Shown here: in pieces, positions 1-5,610 of the stretch
How positions within the stretch are numbered: the stretch's first letter is position 1
Layout: every line of letters starts with the position of its first letter
Origin: Allomesorhizobium camelthorni
GTDB taxonomy: Bacteria; Pseudomonadota; Alphaproteobacteria; Rhizobiales; Rhizobiaceae
Direction: 5' to 3'
Assembly (NCBI RefSeq): GCF_011045125.1
Contig: NZ_JAAKZF010000007.1
Span: 1-64,000 of the forward strand
DNA: 64,000 nt
The notes under the pieces: model-generated
Databases searched by the model: none
The model's input: only the letters and a program-made list of their open reading frames with translations
Told to the model about the DNA's origin: nothing
Program-made: the position numbers and the translations under genes

Positions 1-90
1 AAGTCGGCGTCACCCAAAACCAGCGGTGCGGTGGTCTCGAAGGCGTCAAAGCAGCCGGAGTTGGCAACTGCCGCGCCGAACCACCTCTGA
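1..90 (+). CDS. possible C-terminal tail of a protein cut by the window edge
   Basis: Frame 1 is open from the left edge to a TGA at 88-90 and gives a 29-residue Lys/Ser/Ala/Pro-rich tail. Nothing in it identifies a family. It could equally be chance open frame, so the call rests only on its position next to the edge. Confidence 0.25.
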   Translation, partial: KSASPKTSGAVVSKASKQPELATAAPNHL

Positions 91-121
91 CCTGTGGGCG
101 TAGCTATTTTGATAACATTCC

Positions 122-319
122 TCATTGCGGCTCGGCGGCAGGCGTATTCGGCTCGGGCGGTTCGACACCGGCAGGCGCCCTGGTGGCCGGGTGTTCGCCC
201 CCTGGAGTTGCAACAGGAGCAGTGCCGAAGCCGCCGTTGATCCACAGAAAAGCGATCAGCATCAAAACAGCTATGGCGGCCACGACGATGATGCTTGTCA
301 ATTCCCACGACCGTTTCAT
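122..319 (-). CDS. small single-pass membrane protein, EcfG-type promoter
   Basis: This 65-residue protein has a short basic N-terminus (MKRSWELTS), one strongly hydrophobic segment at about residues 9-28, and a Pro/Ala/Glu-rich soluble tail of about 35 residues. The ATG at 319 is chosen because GGGAGG lies about 8 nt upstream; a longer open frame on this strand has no such site. A GGAAC-N17-GTT stress promoter sits about 30 nt upstream (346-370), and the divergent gene at 531 has its own, so both are probably induced by the general stress response. Function is unknown; I recognise no family. Confidence 0.7.
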   Translation of the reverse strand: MKRSWELTSIIVVAAIAVLMLIAFLWINGGFGTAPVATPGGEHPATRAPAGVEPPEPNTPAAEPQ

Positions 320-345
320 CAGCTTCGCCTCCCACTTCTCAGTCG

Positions 346-370
346 AACCGCGGGACGCCAACGATGTTCC
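346..370 (-). promoter_or_regulatory. EcfG-type stress promoter for the gene at 122-319
   Basis: Read on the minus strand, GGAAC (370-366) is followed after 17 nt by GTT (348-346). This fits the alphaproteobacterial general-stress sigma consensus (GGAAC-N18/19-TT for RpoE2 of Sinorhizobium). The GTT ends 26 nt before the ATG, a good distance for a short leader with the GGGAGG ribosome site. Confidence 0.7.
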
Positions 371-455
371 TGCGGTCCGGCAAAGACGAATGAAAACTTG
401 CGGATTATGGCCGCCGCGGATGCTGCGCCGGTCGGGAACTTTTTGGAAAAATATC

Positions 456-480
456 GGAACATCAGCCGTACAGACCGGTT
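456..480 (+). promoter_or_regulatory. EcfG-type stress promoter for the gene at 531-1058
   Basis: GGAAC at 456-460 and GTT at 478-480 are separated by 17 nt. The site points at the secreted repeat protein beginning at 531 and lies back to back with the minus-strand site at 346-370. Confidence 0.6.
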
Positions 481-530
481 TTGTTCGCCCCAAACGGGGG
501 GAACTCCAACCACAAACGGGATTCATAGAT

Positions 531-1058
531 ATGATGTACAAACTTATTGCAGCTTCGATGCTCACACTGGCGCTGGGCACAAGCGCCATTGCGCAAAGCA
601 GCACGACCGACACCACCGGCCCGGCCGCCGGCACATCGACCGACACGATGATGATGACGGAAGCCGACAAGGCGTTGACCAAGGACTGGTCGGGACCGAT
701 CGGCGATGCCTTCTTCACCGACGACTCGATGACCACCCTCAAGAGCCAGGCTGAGATCCAATCCAGTTGGGCCTCGCTGAGCGCAGAGCAGCAGGCGCAG
801 GTCAAGCAGGATTGCACCACGGTTTCGTCGGGCACGGCCTCCGCCCCCGGGACGTCGACGGACACAACAGCCTCTACGACCCCTGATACGACCGGCCCGG
901 CGGCCGGCACCTCCACCGATACGACTGCTTCGACGACCCCCGATACGACCACCGGTACGGGCACAACCTCATCCGACATGGCGGCGAGCGGTACGGCCGG
1001 CGCCGGCACCTACAGCACCGCGATGACGCAGCTCTGCTCCTGGGTCGGTTCGATGTAA
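531..1058 (+). CDS. secreted Thr/Ser-rich repeat protein of unknown function
   Basis: The 175-residue product starts with a signal peptide (hydrophobic stretch about residues 4-19, AIA-Q cleavage near 21). The mature part has a central unique segment (about 40-95, including KDWSGPIGDAFF) flanked by low-complexity repeats: TDTTGPAAGTSTDT occurs near residues 26-39, and PDTTGPAAGTSTDTT recurs near 118-132 followed by a second TASTTPDTT copy. Two cysteines (95 and 169) could form one disulfide. ATG 531 is preferred over the frame open from 183, which lacks a signal sequence. A stress promoter lies at 456-480 and a strong terminator follows at 1089. Unique region and repeats suggest a cell-envelope or periplasmic role, but no family is recognised. 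Confidence 0.7.
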   Translation: MMYKLIAASMLTLALGTSAIAQSSTTDTTGPAAGTSTDTMMMTEADKALTKDWSGPIGDAFFTDDSMTTLKSQAEIQSSWASLSAEQQAQVKQDCTTVSSGTASAPGTSTDTTASTTPDTTGPAAGTSTDTTASTTPDTTTGTGTTSSDMAASGTAGAGTYSTAMTQLCSWVGSM

Positions 1059-1088
1059 ATCGGCCACCCATGGTCTAATCAGAACGTT

Positions 1089-1123
1089 GTTGGAGCCCCG
1101 CTAAGCCGGGGCTCCAACCTTTT
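1089..1123 (+). terminator. rho-independent terminator after the gene at 531
   Basis: A perfect 12-bp stem (1089-1100 with 1107-1118), six-base loop and a following T run (1120-1123) form a classic intrinsic terminator 30 nt after the stop codon. Confidence 0.85.
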
Positions 1124-1236
1124 GCTCCAGTCGCCCGATCAGCGCGCTGTTATAGCTCCTCGCAGTTTTGCCAAGCGTGGCGGCGACGACGGCGCCGCGT
1201 TCACCCATCGGCTTGGCGCGATCGTTTTCAGCCCCT

Positions 1237-1261
1237 GGAACCAATGGGTAGCGAAATTGTT
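1237..1261 (+). promoter_or_regulatory. EcfG-type stress promoter that resets the start of the next gene
   Basis: GGAAC 1237-1241 and GTT 1259-1261 are 17 nt apart. The site overlaps an in-frame ATG at 1244. If it is used, transcription begins after that ATG and the start must be the downstream GTG at 1292, which has its own GGAGGG ribosome site. Confidence 0.6.
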
Positions 1262-1291
1262 GATGCTGTGCTCCGCCCGGAGGGAAGAGTC

Positions 1292-1522
1292 GTGCCGCCG
1301 AAATCGATGGACGCCGTTCTGAAGCATTTGCCGCTCAGGATCGGCGCTTACGTGCCCGACGATCTCCTTGAAGACTGGTTTGCCCCCGGAACCGGCATGA
1401 AGCCGGCTAGCGATCAGGCCCTCAGCGCGGCCAAGGCCTATGGCTGGCGCTTCGAATGCGAGTTCAAGTACTACCCGGAGCGCATGGAAGGCGTGTTCTG
1501 GAAATGGGTTCCGGCGATCTGA
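1292..1522 (+). CDS. small hypothetical protein, 76 aa
   Basis: I place the start at GTG 1292, preceded by GGAGGG with a spacing of about 7 nt and by the stress promoter at 1237-1261; the upstream ATG at 1244 lies inside that promoter and has no ribosome site. The protein begins MPPKSMDAVLKHLPLR and ends with an aromatic, charged segment (YGWRFECEFKYYPERMEG). It has no signal peptide or membrane segment and one cysteine. No family recognised. Downstream is another stress promoter, so it is probably a monocistronic stress gene. Confidence 0.6.
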   Translation: MPPKSMDAVLKHLPLRIGAYVPDDLLEDWFAPGTGMKPASDQALSAAKAYGWRFECEFKYYPERMEGVFWKWVPAI

Positions 1523-1547
1523 GCCCGCTGCCGGCTCTGTAGGTTCC

Positions 1548-1573
1548 GGAACCAAACTAGCGGCATCTTTGTT
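1548..1573 (+). promoter_or_regulatory. EcfG-type stress promoter for the pair at 1598-2575
   Basis: GGAAC 1548-1552 and GTT 1571-1573 are 18 nt apart, the wider of the two spacings seen in this window. The site ends 24 nt before the TTG start at 1598. Confidence 0.65.
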
Positions 1574-1597
1574 TCTCGTTGCGAAAGGGAGCGCAAG

Positions 1598-2119
1598 TTG
1601 AACAAGGCCGACACTGCTCAACCTCCTATCCCCATCAGAGACGACGGACTGCAGCTTGAAGAACATCGCGACTTCCAGGAGCGCTTCTGGACAGTCGAGC
1701 GCTGGGCATGGGTGGGTTTCGGCCTGATTCTTCTCGCCGCTCTTGCGGGCCTGGGCGGTGGCGGTGGAGTTCTGGCCCACGCAACGATTGCCACGGAGGC
1801 CGGCAAGGTCGATTATCCCCGTGTCGCCCGCTGGGAATCGGCGGACGAAGTGACCGTGACCTTCGGCTCGCCCGGCGAGGAGCATCGGCTGACGCTCTCG
1901 CCGCAGTTTTCGCAGTACTTCCAGATCGAAGACATCCAGCCCCTGCCTGAACGGTCTCTAACCAGCCCTGCCGGCGAGGTGATGGTGTTCCGGTCCGAGA
2001 ACGGCCCACCGTCGAAAGTCGTTCTGCATTTGCGACCCCAGCGCCCGGGCCTTGCCGGCTACGAGGTTTCGCTCAACGGCGGCGACCCGGTCGGCGTGAC
2101 CACGGTCGTTCTGCCATAG
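1598..2119 (+). CDS. membrane-anchored protein of unknown function, stress operon
   Basis: A 173-residue protein starting with TTG, supported by GGGAG 7 nt upstream and by the promoter at 1548. An acidic cytosolic N-terminus of about 33 residues is followed by one membrane segment with an unusual run of glycines (about residues 36-58), then a probably beta-rich extracytoplasmic domain of about 110 residues (VTVTFGSPGEEHRLTLSPQF and similar alternating patterns). It ends 9 nt before a DUF421 protein with its own AGGAG site, so the two are one operon. Co-occurrence suggests an accessory subunit for the DUF421 protein; that is inference. Confidence 0.7.
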   Translation: MNKADTAQPPIPIRDDGLQLEEHRDFQERFWTVERWAWVGFGLILLAALAGLGGGGGVLAHATIATEAGKVDYPRVARWESADEVTVTFGSPGEEHRLTLSPQFSQYFQIEDIQPLPERSLTSPAGEVMVFRSENGPPSKVVLHLRPQRPGLAGYEVSLNGGDPVGVTTVVLP

Positions 2120-2128
2120 GAGACAGAG

Positions 2129-2575
2129 ATGGAATCGGTTCTGCGCGGCGTGGCGGTTTATGTGATCCTGCTTATCATCGTCCGGCTTTCGGGCCGCAGG
2201 GCCCTCGCGCAGATGACGGCTTTCGACTTCGTCCTGTTGCTTATTGTCGCCGAAACAACGCAGCAGGCTTTGCTCGGCGACGATTTTTCGATCGCAAACG
2301 CCGTGCTGCTGATTGTTACCCTGTTCCTCACCGACATAATGCTCTCCTACGTGAAGGAGTGGAGGCCGAGCGCCAGTAGATGGATAGATGGCACACCCAC
2401 CGTACTGATCAGCCTCGGCAAGCTCGACCGGCGCGCCATGCAGCGCGCGCGGGTCGCGCTCGAGGACATACTGGACGCGGCGCGTGAGCAACATGGGCTG
2501 GAGCGACTGGATCAGATCAAGTTCGCCGTTCTCGAGGTCGGCGGCCACCTAAGCATAATTCCCACCGAAAAGTGA
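2129..2575 (+). CDS. DUF421 (YetF/YcaP-like) membrane protein
   Basis: This 148-residue protein has two to three N-terminal membrane helices (about residues 5-70, with the LSGRRALAQMTAFDF stretch typical of DUF421) and a cytosolic C-terminal domain (about 80-148, TPTVLISLGKLDRRAM... ending HLSIIPTEK). It is at the short end for the family, which often carries a longer C-terminus. AGGAG lies just upstream of the ATG and it follows the 1598 gene by 9 nt. DUF421 proteins have no settled biochemical role; some are linked to sporulation or stress. The EcfG-type promoter at 1548 suggests stress induction here. Confidence 0.85.
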   Translation: MESVLRGVAVYVILLIIVRLSGRRALAQMTAFDFVLLLIVAETTQQALLGDDFSIANAVLLIVTLFLTDIMLSYVKEWRPSASRWIDGTPTVLISLGKLDRRAMQRARVALEDILDAAREQHGLERLDQIKFAVLEVGGHLSIIPTEK

Positions 2576-2614
2576 CGATGTCGCAGCACTTCCGGGCGGA
2601 CCCAGCAGCGCGGA

Positions 2615-3382
2615 TCAAAGCGCAGTCGTAATGCCGCCATCCACATAGAGCGTATGCCCGTTGACGAAGGACGAAGCCGGCCCGGCGAGGAATACCGCCG
2701 CGCCGACGAGCTCGTCGACATTGCCCCAGCGCCCGGCTGGCGTTCGCTTGGCCAGCCAAGCCGAAAATTCCGGATCGTCGACCAGCGCCTGATTGAGCGG
2801 CGTCTTGAAATAGCCGGGCGCGATCGCGTTGATCTGCAAACCGTACTTTGCCCAGTCCGCGCACATGCCGCGCGTCAGGTTCCGCACAGCACCCTTGGTC
2901 GCCGTGTAGGGTGCAATGTTTGGCCGCGCCAATTCGCTCTGCACGGAGGCGATATTGATGATCTTGCCCCGACGGCGCGGGATCATGTGTCGCGCCACGG
3001 CCTGGCCGACATGGAACACGCTTGAAATGTTGGTGCGCAGCAGCTCGTCCCATTTCTCCGCCGGAAAATCCTCCAGCGGCGCGCGAAACTGCATTCCGGC
3101 ATTGTTGACCAATATGTCGATAGGGCCGAGCCGCGCTTCGATGTCGGCGACGCCTGCCGCAGCCGCCGCCCCATCGGTAACGTCGAATACAGCGCTGCCC
3201 GCCTTGTAGCCCTTGGTGGCGAGCCCATCGGCTGCTTCGCCGATTTTCGTGGCGTTGCGGCCGTTCAACACGATCTCGGCGCCATGTCGCGCCAGACCTT
3301 CAGCCAGCGCCAAGCCTATGCCTTGGCTAGAGCCAGTAACCAGGGCTCGAAGTCCCGTCAAATCAAAGAGCGATTTACTCAA
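2615..3382 (-). CDS. SDR-family oxidoreductase, gluconate 5-dehydrogenase-like
   Basis: A 255-residue classical short-chain dehydrogenase. It shows the NAD(P)-binding TGSSQGIG motif near residue 15, NNAG near 91, and the catalytic Tyr159-xxx-Lys163 (YTATK). The sequence resembles gluconate 5-dehydrogenase / IdnO-type enzymes, which interconvert gluconate and 5-ketogluconate, but substrate cannot be read from sequence. The start is TTG at 3382: GGAGG lies about 6 nt upstream, whereas the frame open to 3490 begins with 36 residues unlike the family. It stands alone, convergent with the DUF421 gene, and no stress promoter precedes it. Confidence 0.85.
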   Translation of the reverse strand: MSKSLFDLTGLRALVTGSSQGIGLALAEGLARHGAEIVLNGRNATKIGEAADGLATKGYKAGSAVFDVTDGAAAAAGVADIEARLGPIDILVNNAGMQFRAPLEDFPAEKWDELLRTNISSVFHVGQAVARHMIPRRRGKIINIASVQSELARPNIAPYTATKGAVRNLTRGMCADWAKYGLQINAIAPGYFKTPLNQALVDDPEFSAWLAKRTPAGRWGNVDELVGAAVFLAGPASSFVNGHTLYVDGGITTAL

Positions 3383-3535
3383 AAGCGCCTCCACGAACCC
3401 GGCGTAAGAAGCTGGGCGACTCGTTCGCCCAACCCTTCTTAACCCGGTTGCGTGGAGATTATCGACAACTGCCGGGCAAGACACCTGCATTTACAAGTGG
3501 CACTGGCGCAATCCACTTGGCGGATGCCGGCAAGG

Positions 3536-4132
3536 TCAGACGACCGCCTCGTCGGAACGGATGGCGGTCGCCGAGACATCGGGCGTGATCACCGCGTCGT
3601 GCGGAGACGTTTCGCCAAGCGTTTCAAGTAGTCGGTTGCGCGCGCGGCTTAGGCGGCTCTTTATCGTTCCGATGGCACAGCCGCATATGCTTGCCGCGTC
3701 GTCGTAACTGGTGCCAAGGACGCCGATCAACACGATGACCTGACGCTGATCATCGGGCAGCGCTTCGATGGCGCGCGCCATCTCCTGACTGCGCAGCGAC
3801 CACTCCTGGCTGGCTGCCGTGGCCGGGCGGCTCGAAGCGCAATCGAGCAGGCCGGGACCCTCGCGGTTCGCCATCTTGATGCGCGTGTAGAAGGTGTTGC
3901 GCATGATGGTGAAAAGCCAGGATTTCATGTTGGTGCCGGATTGGAAGCGGCTGATGTTGGCGATGCCCTTCATCAACGTTTCCTGGACGAGATCGTCCGC
4001 ATCGTTGGCGTCGCTGCAGAAGGTTCGGGCAAAAGCACGCAGTGCAGGGATGAGTGTCACAACTTCGCCCCGGTCTGCGCGCCGGCCGTCCCGTTGGGTT
4101 GTGGCTTCGGCTGGAATATCGGTATGATTCAT
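3536..4132 (-). CDS. EcfG-like ECF sigma factor (general stress response type)
   Basis: The 198-residue protein has sigma region 2 at about residues 25-90 (ANDADDLVQETLMKG, then SWLFTIMRNTFYTR, characteristic of EcfG/ECF15 sigmas) and region 4 at about 120-175 (LPDDQRQVIVLIGVLGTSY, then ICGCAIGTIKSRLSRAR). EcfG sigmas direct the general stress response and are held by the anti-sigma NepR until phosphorylated PhyR titrates NepR. ATG 4132 has AAGGAA upstream; a much longer open frame before it is spurious. The gene carries a textbook EcfG promoter (4182-4207), implying autoregulation. Whether it is the main EcfG or a paralogue cannot be told: PhyR is not in this window, but a NepR-like gene lies 0.9 kb away. 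Confidence 0.85.
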   Translation of the reverse strand: MNHTDIPAEATTQRDGRRADRGEVVTLIPALRAFARTFCSDANDADDLVQETLMKGIANISRFQSGTNMKSWLFTIMRNTFYTRIKMANREGPGLLDCASSRPATAASQEWSLRSQEMARAIEALPDDQRQVIVLIGVLGTSYDDAASICGCAIGTIKSRLSRARNRLLETLGETSPHDAVITPDVSATAIRSDEAVV

Positions 4133-4181
4133 GACCGATTCCTTTTGAATTTCAGGATTGCTTAGGGGCAACTGACGAACC

Positions 4182-4207
4182 AACGCAGGCGCAAAGAGGG
4201 GGGTTCC
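4182..4207 (-). promoter_or_regulatory. EcfG-type promoter of the sigma factor gene
   Basis: On the minus strand GGAACC (4207-4202) is followed after 16 nt by CGTT (4185-4182), the extended general-stress consensus. It lies about 50 nt before the ATG at 4132 and suggests positive autoregulation. Confidence 0.75.
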
Positions 4208-4261
4208 TATAAAGTACGGTTGCGGACAGTAACGGATTTGGTTCCTACCAAGGGCCAAAGC

Positions 4262-4285
4262 AAAAGCCCCCGCCTCGTCGGGGGC
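4262..4285 (-). terminator. GC-rich hairpin with a minus-strand T run
   Basis: GCCCCCG (4285-4279 on the minus strand) pairs with CGGGGGC (4272-4266), followed by TTTT. It would stop minus-strand transcription entering the sigma promoter region from the right. No minus-strand gene lies immediately upstream, so it may act as an insulator or be incidental. Confidence 0.4.
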
Positions 4286-4309
4286 GGGCATCAGAAAGGA
4301 CGTTAGCCG

Positions 4310-4891
4310 TTGGAACAAACATTGCCTGGGGAGGCAGCGAGAACGCTCCCAGTCGCCTTCTACGCCCGTGAAGCGGTTGCCGTCGCCCGCGACCTGATCG
4401 GCAAGCAGCTCACCGTTGATGGCGTGGGCGGCGTCATTGTCGAAACCGAGGCCTATAGCCCGGACGATCCCGCTTCGCACAGTTTCCGCGGCCTCAAGAA
4501 CGCCAACGCCACGATGTTCGGGCCGCCGGCCCACGCCTATGTGTACCGATCCTACGGCGTGCACTGGTGTCTGAATTTCGTCTGTCTGCCCGCCAACGCG
4601 GTCCTGATCAGGGCGATCCAGCCGGTTTTCGGGATCGAGCAAATGCGGCAGCGGCGGGGCGCCGCCGACCCACTGAAGCTATGCTCGGGGCCGGGCCGGC
4701 TCTGCTCGGCTCTTGCGATCGACAAAAGCCATGACGGCCTTTCTCTGACGGTTCCGCCGTTCCGGATTTTCGATGCGCCAGCAATCGCCGATCTCGCGAT
4801 CGGAAGGAGAGTGGGCATCACCAAGGCCATCGAAACGCCCTGGCGTTTCGGGTTGGCCGGGTCACCCTTCTTGAGTCGCCGCTTTTCATGA
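4310..4891 (+). CDS. mpg: DNA-3-methyladenine glycosylase (AAG/MPG family)
   Basis: This 193-residue cytoplasmic repair enzyme excises alkylated purines such as 3-methyladenine, opening base-excision repair. It has the catalytic VETEAY motif (general base Glu47, base-stacking Tyr49), then the [17 protein letters not shown] and [15 protein letters not shown] signatures of the family. Length is normal. The start is TTG 4310 with AAAGGA about 12 nt upstream; no ATG fits. It lies between the sigma gene and the NepR-like gene. DNA repair genes are common in stress islands, but I see no GGAAC promoter directly before it. Confidence 0.9.
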   Translation: MEQTLPGEAARTLPVAFYAREAVAVARDLIGKQLTVDGVGGVIVETEAYSPDDPASHSFRGLKNANATMFGPPAHAYVYRSYGVHWCLNFVCLPANAVLIRAIQPVFGIEQMRQRRGAADPLKLCSGPGRLCSALAIDKSHDGLSLTVPPFRIFDAPAIADLAIGRRVGITKAIETPWRFGLAGSPFLSRRFS

Positions 4892-4924
4892 ACGCGCAAA
4901 GTGTGGATGGCGATCGAAACTTCG

Positions 4925-4954
4925 GCCATTTCGGCAACAATCTGTTGAAATGGC
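4925..4954. repeat. long imperfect hairpin upstream of the NepR-like gene
   Basis: GCCATTT (4925-4931) pairs with AAATGGC (4948-4954), and the stem continues through C-G, two G-T wobbles and two more pairs to a 7-nt loop. There is no T run, so it is more likely an operator or RNA structure than a terminator. It sits 52 nt before the ATG at 5007. Confidence 0.45.
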
Positions 4955-5006
4955 GGTTCGGTTACCGGAACATCGCCGGTCAAGGGACCGGGCCTGGGCT
5001 TGAAGC

Positions 5007-5195
5007 ATGAATTCGAACGACGCCAATCATCAGTCGGACCGTCGGGAATCGCCCCAGACGCAACGCCTCGATCGCGAAATCAGGAATATCCTGGCTCAGA
5101 TCGAAAAAGAGCCGGTTCCGCAAAATCTGACCAAGCTTGCCTACCAATTGCAGGCCGCGCTGCAACGAAGGCGCGAGACCATGAACGGCGACTAG
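5007..5195 (+). CDS. NepR-like anti-sigma factor (small, EPVP motif)
   Basis: A 62-residue soluble protein with a hydrophilic, disordered-looking N-terminus (1-19) and two predicted helices (about 20-33 and 39-54) joined by EPVP at residues 35-38. That helix-EPVP-helix layout is the hallmark of NepR, the anti-sigma that binds EcfG and is displaced by phosphorylated PhyR. The helices differ from the best-known NepR sequences, so it may be a divergent paralogue. It lies between the mpg gene and the HWE kinase, near an EcfG-like sigma. I find no GGAAC-N17/18-GTT promoter of its own: the GGAAC at 4977 lacks a matching GTT. Confidence 0.65.
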   Translation: MNSNDANHQSDRRESPQTQRLDREIRNILAQIEKEPVPQNLTKLAYQLQAALQRRRETMNGD

Positions 5196-5206
5196 CCTGC
5201 CCGGGA

Positions 5207-5326
5207 TCAATTGCCTTCGTAGTGGATGAGCAGCAGCCCTATCGTCGAGGCCAGCACGAGAAAGCTCACATCGACCACCGCCATTCCGATCGAGCCGGCC
5301 ACGAGCGCGCTAGCGGTCGCCAACAT
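5207..5326 (-). CDS. 39-residue hydrophobic membrane peptide
   Basis: This short frame encodes a peptide that is hydrophobic along most of its length (MLATASALVAGSIGMAV, then FLVLASTIGLLLIHYEGN), enough for two short or one long membrane segment. Its ATG at 5326 overlaps the last codons of the upstream membrane protein gene (5310-5498) by 17 nt, with GAGGTGG as ribosome site, which implies translational coupling. It would share the stress promoter at 5530-5554. Such short proteins are easily missed; no family is recognised. Confidence 0.5.
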   Translation of the reverse strand: MLATASALVAGSIGMAVVDVSFLVLASTIGLLLIHYEGN

Positions 5327-5498
5327 GGCCACCTCGAGATTTGGAATTGCTCTGTCCCTGGTCGGTCGCGCGGGATTGTTCCGGATTTCCGGCCGGCGCC
5401 GGCACCGGCTCGAAATCGGACGGGATTGTGCGCAAAAATTCGCTGCCGATCCGGTAGGCCGCCACGCCGATCAGCCCGAGAAGCAACAGTCGCAACAT
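5310..5498 (-). CDS. 62-residue single-pass membrane protein, stress promoter
   Basis: The product starts MLRLLLLGLIGVAAYRIGSE, one membrane helix at about residues 2-16, followed by a polar tail rich in Pro, Ser, Gln and Arg. The ATG at 5498 has GGAGCGAAG just upstream; a longer frame starting at 5672 overlaps the kinase start and is not credible. An EcfG-type promoter (5530-5554) lies 31 nt upstream. It overlaps the 39-residue peptide gene at its 3' end. Function unknown. Confidence 0.65.
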   Translation of the reverse strand: MLRLLLLGLIGVAAYRIGSEFLRTIPSDFEPVPAPAGNPEQSRATDQGQSNSKSRGGHVGDR

Positions 5499-5529
5499 CA
5501 GCTTCGCTCCATCGCCCGCCTTTCGGATG

Positions 5530-5554
5530 AACGCCGATCCTTGCCCGGAGTTCC
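5530..5554 (-). promoter_or_regulatory. EcfG-type stress promoter for the two small membrane genes
   Basis: On the minus strand GGAAC (5554-5550) and GTT (5532-5530) are separated by 17 nt. It faces the gene starting at 5498. Confidence 0.65.
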
Positions 5555-5610
5555 AGCGCCGGCACGAGGCTCGATCCAGTCTCCGTCCAATTTGCAGGCA
5601 GGGGGCATTC

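Noticed and set aside
4977-4981. GGAAC just before the NepR-like gene as a stress promoter
   Set aside because: No GTT at 17 or 18 nt; the following sequence is GGG-rich.
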